Shown here: positions 8,225 through 17,338 of the stretch, in pieces | Position numbering within the stretch: the first letter of the stretch is position 1 | Layout: every line of letters begins with the position of its first letter | From: Blautia sp. BIOML-A1 | GTDB taxonomy: Bacteria; Bacillota; Clostridia; Lachnospirales; Lachnospiraceae | DNA: 64,000 nt | Reading direction: 5' to 3' | NCBI RefSeq assembly: GCF_009883055.1 | Contig: NZ_WWVR01000003.1 | Location: 62,001-126,000, forward strand | Notes under the pieces: model-generated | What the model saw: the letters and a program-made list of their open reading frames with translations, nothing else | What the model was told of the DNA's origin: nothing | The model's database searches: none | Program-made: the position numbers and the translations under genes

Positions 8225-8758
8225 TTACTTCTTATCTTTGTATGGGTTTCCAACATCACTTCCAAGATTGCAGGTATACTTCCATTCAATCTTATCCCCA
8301 TCTTTGGGCTTATAACTGGAAGCACCATAATTCGGGAACTCTCCATTTACACTGTACATCCAGCCGGAATTTTTTCCGCAGTCAAATTCATAAAGCTGAT
8401 TGATGCCTTCCACGTAATAGCTTTTATATAACGGGGTGTATTTGGAAGAGAGCTGGATGTTCTTTTCCCCACAGATTTTTTTTAAGATGTCAAATACGGT
8501 ATCGCCCGTAGTAAATTTAACTTCCATTTCCGGAAGTATCCAGCCGTCTTCCGGGACAAATTCTTTTTTGGTTTCTTTTAAATCACCGATATTGTCAAGA
8601 ATCGTCTGGCAGTCTATCGAAATGGTACAGGCAGCAGGCTTTCCGGAATCCCCTTTCCCGATTCCACAGCCCGTAAGGAGACAGCTCCACAAAAGCAGAA
8701 AACAGCTGATTCCTATTACCCCGATCCGTTTCCAATATATTTTTTTCAGTTGCTTCAT
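8225..8758 (-). CDS. DUF4430 (transcobalamin C-terminal-like) lipoprotein
   Basis: 177 residues: lipoprotein signal with lipobox LLTGC (Cys 31), then a single DUF4430 domain. The domain markers are VFDILKKICGEKNIQLSSKY, YYVEGINQLYEFDCGKNSGW with MYSVNGEFPNYGAS, and a closing DGDKIEWKYT. This family is the bacterial relative of the beta domain of intrinsic factor and transcobalamin. AGAGGAT precedes the ATG. It lies last in the first surface-protein cluster, after a terminator, and directly upstream of the second riboswitch promoter. It is probably tethered outside the membrane, where it could bind or pass corrinoids to the ECF importer; that function is inferred from family and context. Confidence 0.88.
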   Translation of the reverse strand: MKQLKKIYWKRIGVIGISCFLLLWSCLLTGCGIGKGDSGKPAACTISIDCQTILDNIGDLKETKKEFVPEDGWILPEMEVKFTTGDTVFDILKKICGEKNIQLSSKYTPLYKSYYVEGINQLYEFDCGKNSGWMYSVNGEFPNYGASSYKPKDGDKIEWKYTCNLGSDVGNPYKDKK

Positions 8759-8777
8759 AATTATCCTCTATCGGATG

Positions 8778-8822
8778 AAAAGGTACCAAAAACACTATTT
8801 GATTTTTGATACCTTTTACACC
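8778..8822 (-). terminator. Intrinsic terminator after the large surface protein
   Basis: Near-perfect inverted repeat: AAAAGGTATCAAAAA on the minus strand pairs with TTTTTGGTACCTTTT around an 8-nt loop, just past the stop at 8833. The stem ends in a T-rich run. Confidence 0.75.
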
Positions 8823-8832
8823 CTTACTCTGT

Positions 8833-11800
8833 TTACTTAACTGTAATTTTTATCTTTTTTGTCACCTTTCCAGATTTAACTGTGATGGTAACGGTTCCTT
8901 TTCTCCGGCCTTTAACCACGCCCTTCGAGCTGACTGTTGCAATCTTCTTGTTGGAAGAACGGTAGGTCACTTTCTCCTGGGAAGTGATCGGGCTGACCAC
9001 TGGTTTTAAAGTAACGCTCTTTCCTTTCTTGATGGTCAGTTTTTTCTTGAGGCCGCTGATCTTCGTAGTCTTTACCTTTGCAGTCTGGACTTTTACTTTC
9101 AGAGTCGCTTTCTTTCCACTCTTTAAGGTAACGGTGATCTTTGCCGTTCCTGTTTTGGTTCCGGCTTTGATCTTTCCTTTCTTATCAACGGTCACGATCT
9201 TTTTGTTGTTGGAAGCCCAGGACTTTATGGAATCCCCGTATGCCATGGAAACCTTCACCTTTGTGGTGGCCTGTTTCCGCTTCAAGGTAATGGAGGATAC
9301 GTTCAGTTTTATAGTTGCCTTTAATTTGCTTCCATAGTTCCGTGTCTGTTTTTTACCGCAGAGGGAACAGGTTCCTTCCTGCTTCGCCGGACGGAATACC
9401 GTAGCTTTTGCCGTAGTTTTCCAGGTGTATTTATGCGTATGTGCAATTACAGGAATCGTTTCCGTCTTTTCGTATCCGCAGACCTGGCAGGTATATCTCA
9501 TCAGTCCGGTTGTCTTATAAGTAGCAGCCTTGATCTGCTTTCCTTTTCCATAGGAATGTTTCTGGTAGCCACCCTTTTTCGTATTATCCGTGATGTCACA
9601 TTTTCCGTACATGGCAACACACTCATGCCAGTGAGCGGTCTTATCAGATGTCCATTTGCTGTCCCATACATGGTCATGCTCCAGGGTATAATCATCCGTA
9701 TAATGGAAGATGATCTCATCCCCGTCTTCCAGGTACTGCTCTTTCACGCCAAGGTCCGGATGGATTCCGTTTAAGGTATACATCCAGCCGGAGTTCTGTC
9801 CATTGGAAAATTCTGCAAGCTCCTGACCACCCTTCGTGATTCCCGCAATGTAGGTTTCATCCCTTAATGTACGGCAGCTCATTCCATTCTTGGCAAGCAC
9901 TTCTTTTAAGAGTTCCAGGACATTGGCATTTCCATCGATCGTGTAATCTTTTGCTGCGATCCAGGTATCCAGATTTCCTTTCCGCAGGGTGTGTTCCTGA
10001 TCCTCTTTCGCACTGCCATGAACAGAGTCTCCGAGAAGCGTAAAGCTTACCGTGATCGTACCGGCATCTTTTTTCAATACCTTAACGGTCAGTTCCACGA
10101 ATGCTTCCTTATAGGAAATTTTCAGTTTCTGTTCCCCACGTTTATCCTTGTTATATCCCTCTATGGTAAGATCTGTCAGCGAAAGCTCCTGTCTGGTTCC
10201 GTCACTGATCACAGCAACCACTTTCATTCCACTGAGATCCAGGTCCTCCCCAAGGTAAAACTCTGTCCGGTAATCACCAGTCAGCTCCAGGGAATCCACA
10301 TAAACACGCAGGCCTTCTGTAGAGACCAGTTTTTCCTGGTCTGCCCCCAGTGGATCATCCGTCCGGTTATATCCGGTCTGCCATCCGCAGCCTTCCACCT
10401 TCGGGCAGCTGGTGGTTTCTTTTTCTGTATTGACATAAGTGGCTCCGCTTGCCGTCTCATGGGTCAGACAGTTGGTATCAATGTATCTTACAAAACCGAT
10501 CCCTTTATCTGCCCCGCAGTCTTTTGCATAATAATTGTTGGTGATGTCATCGATCCGGTTCAGGCTGTCATAAAAACCAATGATACCTCCTACATATGCT
10601 GCGTCTGCCTTTGTTGCCTGTACCTTTCCTGTAAAGGAATTGTTCTTAAAGGTATAAGTGCAGTTATTCCAGGTCTGTGCCACATAGAGGTCTCCACCAA
10701 GGATTCCTCCCACCTTGTCAGAACCGGTGATGCTTCCCTCTGAACTGCAGCTGTTGATAGTTATCTTGCATCCGTTCGGGGCTGTGGAATTGTCATAACC
10801 GCCGCCCACAATACCACCAGCCACTTCACCAGAAGCCTCTACGGTGCCATAAAATTTACAGCCGATCACAGAGCAGTTGCCCATGGCATTGTCCCTGGTT
10901 CCGATAATACCGCCTACATAACTGGTTCCGTAAACGATCGCATAACTTACACAGTTTTCTACTGTACCCTGCATACGTCCGGCAATGGCCCCGATCTCAT
11001 TCTCATTTCTGTCATATCCGATGACAACATCTTTCTCAATCGTACAGTTCCGTACCGTTGCCTCAAAGGCTGAAGAACATCCGGCATAAGGGCTCATCGT
11101 CTTATTAGCACCCAGAAGGCCGGATTTCAGGGTACTGGAACCACTTTTCAGGGTAACATTGTCGATCTCAACTGCCATTCCGGAAAGTCCCACACCTTCA
11201 AAGTTATTGACAAGGCCATAACCGGCAATCTTCTTTCCATAGATGTTCAGGTTACGGATCCTTGTATTACGGACATAACCAAAGAGAGGCAGCCCGCCCT
11301 CCGGTACTGTTACAGTATGGTTATTTCCATCAAAAATACCGCTGAATGCATTAAGGTTCTCGCCATTTTTCAGGTCTTTCCTTCCATCCTTAGTCACACC
11401 GATAGGCTTCCATCCAGTTGGCAGGGTGATGTCTTCCGTAAGCTGGAAGTATGTATTTTCAAAGGAAAATCCCTCTGTATTTACTTTGTCCCGCAGTGCT
11501 TCTACATCTGAAGCTGTCTTAAGGAGATATGGAGAGCTTTCACTTCCGTTTCCCTCCCATGGGAGAGGAGCTTCTGTGACGGTGACACAGGCAATATCCG
11601 AACAGATCTCTTCACTCGATATCTTTACACCATCACCATTTATATATGCTAGAATATTTGTTTTTACTTTACAGTAATAGTAAGTTATTCCTGTTTCTTT
11701 TATTTCTGGACTATATGTATTTTCAGTCGCTCCAGATATTAATATTCCATCTTGCGTTGAATTTACTCTATTTTGATACCACTGATACTCTGTTTTAACG

Positions 11801-14028
11801 CCAAACTCGTTAGATTTTTGTACAACTATTTCCAATTTTTCTGTAATAGGGATTCCCTTGACATAGGTTGTGTCTTTAGGCTGTTGGAGTATTACAGGCT
11901 TATCTGCTACATGTGGGTATACTCTTGCTGAAAAAACGTTACTTGTCGCAGTATAAAGATGTGTATTTATTTCATAAGAAACAAGGCATCTATAGTATCT
12001 AGAATACTGTGGCTGAGTTGTATTTATTGTGTATGAATTTTCAACTGCATTCTCTATTTTATCATAATCTTTAATATCCGAACTTGCACTTGAACTTACA
12101 TACCATTGATAAGAAAGTTTTCCTTCATTTTCCTGTAAAACAGAAGCTTGCACTATAAACGGCTCAGCTTTCTCGCCTTGCATAATCCCTACTCCATTTG
12201 GCTCCCTGTTATCAGTAAGTATTGGAGTATAGTCAATTTCTCCCGGCTTTATGGTAAGCGTATATACTGTATCTTCTGAAACATACTTTGCATCATCTTT
12301 TTTTAATGTTATGACAGCTGTATACTCCGAATGACTATTCCAATCGGGCGTGAACCGTAAAGCCCCTCCAAGTGGTCTTGTAGTAAGTTCAACGCCATCC
12401 ATCGCAATCAATTCCGGATTTTCCGCAATTGAGCCATAGCAGTCATTGTCACTTCCGGCAATGTCAATATATTCCGTATTTTTCGGTACAGTCACCTCGA
12501 GGTTTTGACTTTCTGTAGTATCCTGCAATCCTGTAGAAAGTTCGTGTCCCCAGGAATCACTGACTGTCAGCTCATTTAAACGTGCTTTATAATGTATCGG
12601 AACTTCAACAGATTGTAAAATATTTCCATTCTTTCTTACTTCAAAGCCAATAGAAAGAATTGCTTTTGAAGAATATTTCACACTCGTATTTTTTAATAGA
12701 GTTGAGGAATCCTGTGACAATTTCACTCTTTTTACTGTGTCATCCAATGGACTGGTGTAAACTGCATATAAAGTACAACCCTCTGGAATGCTTTCCATTG
12801 TACTTACATTTACATAAAACTCGCCATGACTGAATCCTGTTGGAAAGTTAAATGCTTGTGTCCCATCAAAAGTGTTGACTGATTCCTCTTTTACCTCAGT
12901 TTCACTTTTTTTAATGCAAAGTTCAACGCCGTTGATATAATCGCCTTTATCACCCTCATCAGGAACAACTGTGACGTTTGCATATGCTGCTGAAATCGCA
13001 GTACTCTCTGTCCCATTATTATTGATTTGTTTTTCTGCTGTAATAAAGTAGGGAGTTTCTCTTGCTTCCAGCACTGGAAGTGTTACTTTTCCCTCTGCAT
13101 CTGTTATAATGTTTTCCTGCTTTTTTCCATCTATATAGATAGACGCTCCCTCGCAGTTTGAATATGCACGTCCGGCATCATCTTCCTGTCTGAGTCTGAG
13201 AACGATCGGCTGTCCTTCTGTAACTGTCTGTTCTTCTTCTGTAAAAAATGCAAGTTTATCCTGGCCATTTTTCTGTTGGATAAAAAAATGCATTTCGTCA
13301 CCATTTTCTACAGTTCTTCCAAGCGCAGAACCATAATTGGCACTGTTACGATTTAACGAAGACTTAATATATGGTACATTCTTTTTGTCATATCCCCACA
13401 ACCGGTAAATCACGCCATCAAATATACCTGCGTCATCCGCGTGGTAATCATACCCAGCTTCTGCTCCACCTGGGTAATACAAGTCATGTGCTGCTTTCAA
13501 AGCATCGTCCATGGTATAAGAAGACTGACCAGTTAAGGTCACGGTGCGTCCTGCCATTGGATTTCCGTCTTTATCATTAAGAAATTTTCCATCTTTGCTG
13601 ATACTGACAGTTACCTGTATTTCTTCTTTTGCAGTACCATCTTCGGACTGGTCTGTTCCATCACTGAAAAGTGCAGTACTTCCATCCGTGAATTCATCTT
13701 CATCTGTAAATTCACTTACGCCAGATTCTTCCATATCAAGATCAGAACTGGTATCAGTTTCCTCTCCTACGTCAAACGAATCTTCCGTTGGAATCTCTTC
13801 CTCGATATCAATCTGGTCTTTCGAATCTGATGCTTCTTCTACATCGGTTTGATCACCTGATGAATCACTTTCTTCTGAAATATCCTGCTCATCTGTAAAA
13901 TTTTCTTCAGATAAATATGGCGTATTATCCACCCATTCTCCCGCAAAGGCATTTACAGGGAGCTGTAATGCAAGAAGAAAAACAAGTAGCCATCCAGCTA
14001 TCCTTTTCCACAACTTTGTTTTTTTCAT
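8833..14028 (-). CDS. Giant secreted surface protein with DUF4430 and Ig-like domains
   Basis: About 1,731 residues from the ATG at 14028, which has AGGAGGGAC upstream; a longer start at 14082 is less likely. Order: signal peptide (cleavage near AFA-GEW), a Ser/Asp/Glu-rich acidic spacer, an N-terminal DUF4430-like domain (about residues 140-240), several Ig/beta-sandwich stretches, GLUG-like repeats (YVGGIIG, VAGGIVGGG, VGGILGG), a Big_3-type Ig domain, a clear DUF4430 domain with NSGWMYTLNGIHPDLG and DGDEIIFHYT, CxxC-rich repeats (YTCQVCG, CSLCGKK), and two Lys-rich Big_2 Ig domains at the end. No LPXTG-type signal is present, so wall attachment must be non-covalent or by partner. It is co-oriented with riboswitch-1 genes. 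Corrinoid binding is inferred. Confidence 0.85.
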   Translation of the reverse strand: MKKTKLWKRIAGWLLVFLLALQLPVNAFAGEWVDNTPYLSEENFTDEQDISEESDSSGDQTDVEEASDSKDQIDIEEEIPTEDSFDVGEETDTSSDLDMEESGVSEFTDEDEFTDGSTALFSDGTDQSEDGTAKEEIQVTVSISKDGKFLNDKDGNPMAGRTVTLTGQSSYTMDDALKAAHDLYYPGGAEAGYDYHADDAGIFDGVIYRLWGYDKKNVPYIKSSLNRNSANYGSALGRTVENGDEMHFFIQQKNGQDKLAFFTEEEQTVTEGQPIVLRLRQEDDAGRAYSNCEGASIYIDGKKQENIITDAEGKVTLPVLEARETPYFITAEKQINNNGTESTAISAAYANVTVVPDEGDKGDYINGVELCIKKSETEVKEESVNTFDGTQAFNFPTGFSHGEFYVNVSTMESIPEGCTLYAVYTSPLDDTVKRVKLSQDSSTLLKNTSVKYSSKAILSIGFEVRKNGNILQSVEVPIHYKARLNELTVSDSWGHELSTGLQDTTESQNLEVTVPKNTEYIDIAGSDNDCYGSIAENPELIAMDGVELTTRPLGGALRFTPDWNSHSEYTAVITLKKDDAKYVSEDTVYTLTIKPGEIDYTPILTDNREPNGVGIMQGEKAEPFIVQASVLQENEGKLSYQWYVSSSASSDIKDYDKIENAVENSYTINTTQPQYSRYYRCLVSYEINTHLYTATSNVFSARVYPHVADKPVILQQPKDTTYVKGIPITEKLEIVVQKSNEFGVKTEYQWYQNRVNSTQDGILISGATENTYSPEIKETGITYYYCKVKTNILAYINGDGVKISSEEICSDIACVTVTEAPLPWEGNGSESSPYLLKTASDVEALRDKVNTEGFSFENTYFQLTEDITLPTGWKPIGVTKDGRKDLKNGENLNAFSGIFDGNNHTVTVPEGGLPLFGYVRNTRIRNLNIYGKKIAGYGLVNNFEGVGLSGMAVEIDNVTLKSGSSTLKSGLLGANKTMSPYAGCSSAFEATVRNCTIEKDVVIGYDRNENEIGAIAGRMQGTVENCVSYAIVYGTSYVGGIIGTRDNAMGNCSVIGCKFYGTVEASGEVAGGIVGGGYDNSTAPNGCKITINSCSSEGSITGSDKVGGILGGDLYVAQTWNNCTYTFKNNSFTGKVQATKADAAYVGGIIGFYDSLNRIDDITNNYYAKDCGADKGIGFVRYIDTNCLTHETASGATYVNTEKETTSCPKVEGCGWQTGYNRTDDPLGADQEKLVSTEGLRVYVDSLELTGDYRTEFYLGEDLDLSGMKVVAVISDGTRQELSLTDLTIEGYNKDKRGEQKLKISYKEAFVELTVKVLKKDAGTITVSFTLLGDSVHGSAKEDQEHTLRKGNLDTWIAAKDYTIDGNANVLELLKEVLAKNGMSCRTLRDETYIAGITKGGQELAEFSNGQNSGWMYTLNGIHPDLGVKEQYLEDGDEIIFHYTDDYTLEHDHVWDSKWTSDKTAHWHECVAMYGKCDITDNTKKGGYQKHSYGKGKQIKAATYKTTGLMRYTCQVCGYEKTETIPVIAHTHKYTWKTTAKATVFRPAKQEGTCSLCGKKQTRNYGSKLKATIKLNVSSITLKRKQATTKVKVSMAYGDSIKSWASNNKKIVTVDKKGKIKAGTKTGTAKITVTLKSGKKATLKVKVQTAKVKTTKISGLKKKLTIKKGKSVTLKPVVSPITSQEKVTYRSSNKKIATVSSKGVVKGRRKGTVTITVKSGKVTKKIKITVK

Positions 14029-14041
14029 TTTGTCCCTCCTT

Positions 14042-14076
14042 AAAAAAAAGCTCCTCTTCCTCACGGAAGAAGAGCT
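14042..14076 (-). terminator. Intrinsic terminator between the two surface-protein genes
   Basis: Twelve-base arms AGCTCTTCTTCC and GGAAGAGGAGCT around a GTGA loop are followed by eight Ts on the minus strand. Located between the LRR/Ig gene stop (14090) and the ribosome site of the next gene, it should reduce downstream expression. Confidence 0.88.
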
Positions 14077-14089
14077 CTTCAACTCTTAA

Positions 14090-16126
14090 TTATTTTACCT
14101 TGACAGTCACTTTAACGGATTTAGATCCGGATTTTACTGTTATTTTTACAGTACCTTTTTTCTTTCCGGTTACAACGCCCTTGGAAGAAACGGTTGCAAT
14201 CTTTTTGTTGGAACTTGTATAAGTAACCTTCTGACGGGATGTGAATGGAGTTACGACTGGCTTCAGTGTCACTCTCTTTCCTTTCCGAACAGTTACATTT
14301 TTGGACACTGTAATTTTGGAAGTTTTTACTGCTACTGTCTGAACTTTTACCTTAACAGTCTTCTTCAGTCCGCTGGCAAGGGTAATCTGCAGTTTCGCAG
14401 TTCCCCTCTTTTTACCAGTGATCTTGCAAGTTCCGTTAGACTTGCCTCTTACTGTGAAGATCTTGCTATTGGAAGATTTCCAGGATTTTACAGAATCACC
14501 TTTTGCAAGTCCGGTAACTTTAAGTCTGGAAGTAGACTGTTTTACTTTTAAGGTTACAGTAGAGGCATTAAGAGTTGCTTTCGGTGCAAGCTTTTTGCCT
14601 ATATTTCTGGTTTCACTCTTATTGCATGCAGAGCATTTTCTGGTCTGAACTTCTGGTTTAAATACTGTAGCTGCTGTTGTTCTTTTCCAGTTGCTCCACT
14701 TATGTCCTGTCGCTTTAATAGTTTCGGTCTTTGTTTCGTTGCATCTGCTGCAGGTATAAGTAAGAGTACCATCTGCTGTACAGGTTGCTTTCTTGGTTAC
14801 TTTGGAAACAAAATCATGTCCAAGTGCCGGAATCTCCTGTACATCCTCTTTGGCATCACAGGCTGTACAGTGTTTGCTCTTTTCACCAGCTTCTGTGCAG
14901 GTTGCTGCTTTATCTACCACATAATCCTCGGACCATGTATGACCAGTAGCAGGAATCGCATTTTCCTCTGTCGGATAAGAATAGTGTTCTCCGCATACTT
15001 CGCAGACACCAACTTCTTTCCAGCCGTTTTCTGTGCAAGTTGCATCTTTTGATTCTATAGCATCTGCTTTGCAATGAACAATAGTTCCCGCTGGAATTGT
15101 CGATCCTGACCAATTTGCAGCCGGAATCATAGAATCCCATTGTTCTTTTGTTCCAGTATAACAAGCTGATTTCAGATTTGACTTATTAAATGCATTTCTT
15201 CCAACACTAGATACATTTTTAAAGTCAAAAGCCTTTATTGCTGTCTTTTGAAAACATTTCATCGGAATGTTTTCAATATTGCCTTCACAATTAAATGTGA
15301 TTAATGATGTGCAACCATCGAATGCATTCATGCCTAATGATTTAATACCTTTTACAGTTACTGAAGTTAATGATGTACATTCTGAAAAAGCATTGTCTGC
15401 TATTATAGTTCCCGCATCATCCAATGTAATATTTTCCACTCCAGTTTTCCAAAAGGCAGCAGTACCAATCTCCTTAACATTATTTAAATTAATATTTTTT
15501 AATGTCGCAACTTCTCCAAATGCGGAAGCAGCTATTTTTGTGACACTAGGAGATAATTTTACCGTTTCCAAATTATCATATGCACCCGCACGGCCATTAT
15601 TAAAATTGAATTCACCAATTTGAGTGATTTCCCCTTGAATCTCTATTGTTTTTACATCATTAAGCTGTGATCCATATTTATTGCGCCACTCACTGGTCCA
15701 TCCTGATTGCTTATAATCTGGCAATACCACAGGTTTTTCACTTTTTAAATATAATGTTTGATTATTCACATCATATTTAAAAGATAACCCCTCTACTTGT
15801 TCGGATTGTATCCAGTCATTCGTTTCCGATTCGTTTCCAACGAATTCCGAAATATTATTACCGTCATCAAACAGTTCTATAGAATCATCTTCCGTACTGT
15901 TTAAGTTCTCAGTATTCTCCATAGGTAGATCAAGCTCTGCTGATTCATCTACAATTTCAAAATTTTCACCATCAGATGTAACTATTAAATTTTCAGATTC
16001 ATCACTGTTTTCAAAATCAGCATTGGTATCTTCAATAATATCTATTTGTTCTGCTGCCAAAATAGGAGTTGGCACACTTAAAACCATAGACAAAGACAAA
16101 CAATATACTAAATATTTTTTTTTCAT
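14090..16126 (-). CDS. Secreted BspA-type LRR protein with CxxC repeats and C-terminal Ig-like domains
   Basis: About 678 residues. Signal peptide (VLSVPTPILAAEQ), an acidic low-complexity spacer, a block of LRR_5 repeats (AFGEVATL, AFWKTGVE, AFSECTSLTS, AFDGCTSL, AFNKSNL), then four or so CxxC units in the pattern ATCTENGW...CEVCGEHY and ATCTADGTLTYTCSRCNETK, and two Lys-rich Big_2 domains resembling those of the next gene. No sortase signal is seen. The ATG at 16126 has GGAGG unusually far upstream (13 nt). It is the second gene after riboswitch 1 and shares its C-terminal architecture with the DUF4430 giant protein, suggesting the same surface anchoring mode. Confidence 0.85.
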   Translation of the reverse strand: MKKKYLVYCLSLSMVLSVPTPILAAEQIDIIEDTNADFENSDESENLIVTSDGENFEIVDESAELDLPMENTENLNSTEDDSIELFDDGNNISEFVGNESETNDWIQSEQVEGLSFKYDVNNQTLYLKSEKPVVLPDYKQSGWTSEWRNKYGSQLNDVKTIEIQGEITQIGEFNFNNGRAGAYDNLETVKLSPSVTKIAASAFGEVATLKNINLNNVKEIGTAAFWKTGVENITLDDAGTIIADNAFSECTSLTSVTVKGIKSLGMNAFDGCTSLITFNCEGNIENIPMKCFQKTAIKAFDFKNVSSVGRNAFNKSNLKSACYTGTKEQWDSMIPAANWSGSTIPAGTIVHCKADAIESKDATCTENGWKEVGVCEVCGEHYSYPTEENAIPATGHTWSEDYVVDKAATCTEAGEKSKHCTACDAKEDVQEIPALGHDFVSKVTKKATCTADGTLTYTCSRCNETKTETIKATGHKWSNWKRTTAATVFKPEVQTRKCSACNKSETRNIGKKLAPKATLNASTVTLKVKQSTSRLKVTGLAKGDSVKSWKSSNSKIFTVRGKSNGTCKITGKKRGTAKLQITLASGLKKTVKVKVQTVAVKTSKITVSKNVTVRKGKRVTLKPVVTPFTSRQKVTYTSSNKKIATVSSKGVVTGKKKGTVKITVKSGSKSVKVTVKVK

Positions 16127-16155
16127 TACAGATTTTATTCCTCCAAGATCTACAA

Positions 16156-16695
16156 TTACCAATCAAAACGTGTAGTATCGTAACTTAATACGATAGAAAA
16201 CTCATTTGTTGACGGTACTTTTGTTCCACCTAAAGTGGTCTCTGGATAGGAAGAAGTATTTTTCAATGTAACATCATTACCCGGATACCACATCCAAGAA
16301 GTGCCTTCCCATGTAGCATGAATCATGTTTCCTGCACTATCATACTGTGGGTTTTTATTTTCTCCACCATTAGCTCTAGCATATCCCTCGACAGCAAATG
16401 CCGTTAAATATTCTGGATATTTTGTGTTCCAAGAAGTTTCCAACAGTCCTTTAGATTGTGCTAACAAAAGTGCATCTTTATAAGTTCCATTTGAATCCAC
16501 ACCTGTTACAGTGACTACCGGATTAGTGATTCCAGGAATCGGTTTCGGAGTTCCTAAATAAGTGTTGCTACTTGTTCCCTGCTCCCATTCTCTGATGTAA
16601 ACATGCATTGTCGCTGCAGAAGCCATTACTGTTGAACCAAGCATCATAACAACTGCTAAAATGACTGCTGATAATCTTTTGAATTTTTTGCTCAT
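16156..16695 (-). CDS. Small secreted DUF4430-like protein, first gene after riboswitch 1
   Basis: 179 residues with a clear Sec signal peptide (AVVMMLGSTVMASAATM) and no lipobox or membrane anchor. The mature part begins MHVYIREWEQ, contains VTVTGVDSNGTYKDALLLAQ, a Trp-rich GTSWMWYPG and an ending NEFSIVLSYDTTRFDW. The order (strand, DAL helix, SGWMY-like Trp motif, closing strand) resembles DUF4430, but it is divergent. A ribosome site GGAGAG precedes the ATG. Placed immediately downstream of a cobalamin riboswitch, it is a candidate soluble corrinoid-binding protein. Family call is moderate; function is inferred from context. Confidence 0.72.
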   Translation of the reverse strand: MSKKFKRLSAVILAVVMMLGSTVMASAATMHVYIREWEQGTSSNTYLGTPKPIPGITNPVVTVTGVDSNGTYKDALLLAQSKGLLETSWNTKYPEYLTAFAVEGYARANGGENKNPQYDSAGNMIHATWEGTSWMWYPGNDVTLKNTSSYPETTLGGTKVPSTNEFSIVLSYDTTRFDW

Positions 16696-16864
16696 ACCTT
16701 TTTCTCTCCTTTTCTTTTCAGATGCTCATTTTTCGTAGTTTCTCCTTAGGACAGCGGTTTCTGTCCCGTACAGATCACGAGTCTGGACCTGCCTTTCTCC
16801 TCCTCTCCCGTATTTGGAATATCCTGGTGTTCTGGGATGTGATGGTAACGTGCAGTTTTTCTTG

Positions 16865-16943
16865 CAAAAAAATAAGCCGTACCCTACGCATGGCACGACC
16901 CAGTCACAAAATACCCGTGCCACCCTGAAACCGAGGGCTTATG
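16865..16943 (-). terminator. Riboswitch 1 expression platform (terminator hairpin)
   Basis: ATAAGCC (minus strand, about 16942-16936) pairs with GGCTTAT (about 16878-16871), followed by seven Ts. The enclosed region has a second strong stem TGGCACG/CGTGCCA. Position directly after the B12 box fits a transcription-terminating riboswitch. Confidence 0.8.
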
Positions 16944-16944
16944 C

Positions 16945-17070
16945 ACAACATTATAGAAATAGACCTGACTTGTAGCTTTTGCTCATCACAGTAGCGTTCC
17001 TGTGTCGGATTCTCACCGAACTTCCTATATATGAGTCTTTGACGAACCACTCATATATAAAATTCCTACA
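16945..17070 (-). promoter_or_regulatory. Cobalamin riboswitch (first, leads surface-protein cluster)
   Basis: On the minus strand: GGTTCGTC, then AGGAAGTTCGGTGAGAATCC (about 17025-17005), GCTACTGTGATGAG, and a B12 box ACAAGTCAGGTC (about 16973-16962). These match the conserved core of cobalamin aptamers in order and spacing. It lies between a sigma-A promoter and a terminator hairpin, upstream of the small DUF4430-like gene. Confidence 0.94.
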
Positions 17071-17086
17071 ATATTACCTTTCTTAT

Positions 17087-17115
17087 AGAATAACTTTTTT
17101 TCCATATTTTGTCAA
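17087..17115 (-). promoter_or_regulatory. Sigma-A promoter of riboswitch 1
   Basis: TTGACA (17115-17110) and TATTCT (17092-17087) with a 17-bp A-rich spacer. Transcription would start around 17080 and enter the aptamer. Confidence 0.85.
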
Positions 17116-17277
17116 TCATTTTGTCTTGAAATAATACAAAACGTCATTTATTTTTACAGACAAGTTTCGAGAAAAATCGACATTTTTACTCTATTCTAAA
17201 GATAGCACAAACTAACATCTTTTTCTTTTTCTGCGGTCATATTCCGTTAAAAATACCATTTTATGCCATTTTTTGCA

Positions 17278-17322
17278 ACAAAAAAAGGCCTTTCCAGGAC
17301 AGTGTTCTGTCTTAGAAAGACC
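17278..17322 (-). terminator. Terminator after sortase gene
   Basis: AGGTCTTTC on the minus strand pairs with GGAAAGGCCT and is followed by seven Ts, 17 nt beyond the sortase stop codon. An internal GACAG/CTGTC stem extends the hairpin. Confidence 0.8.
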
Positions 17323-17338
17323 TGAAATTCAAATTGCT

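Noticed and set aside
13700..13920. CRISPR-like or tandem repeats near the acidic region of the giant protein
   Set aside because: The repetition is codon-level low complexity (Ser/Asp/Glu codons) within a coding frame, with no regular repeat-spacer spacing.
14028..14082. Upstream start of the giant DUF4430 protein
   Set aside because: The extension (MKSSSSVRKRSFFLRRDK) is encoded by the terminator stem; the ATG at 14028 has AGGAGGGAC and gives a proper signal peptide.
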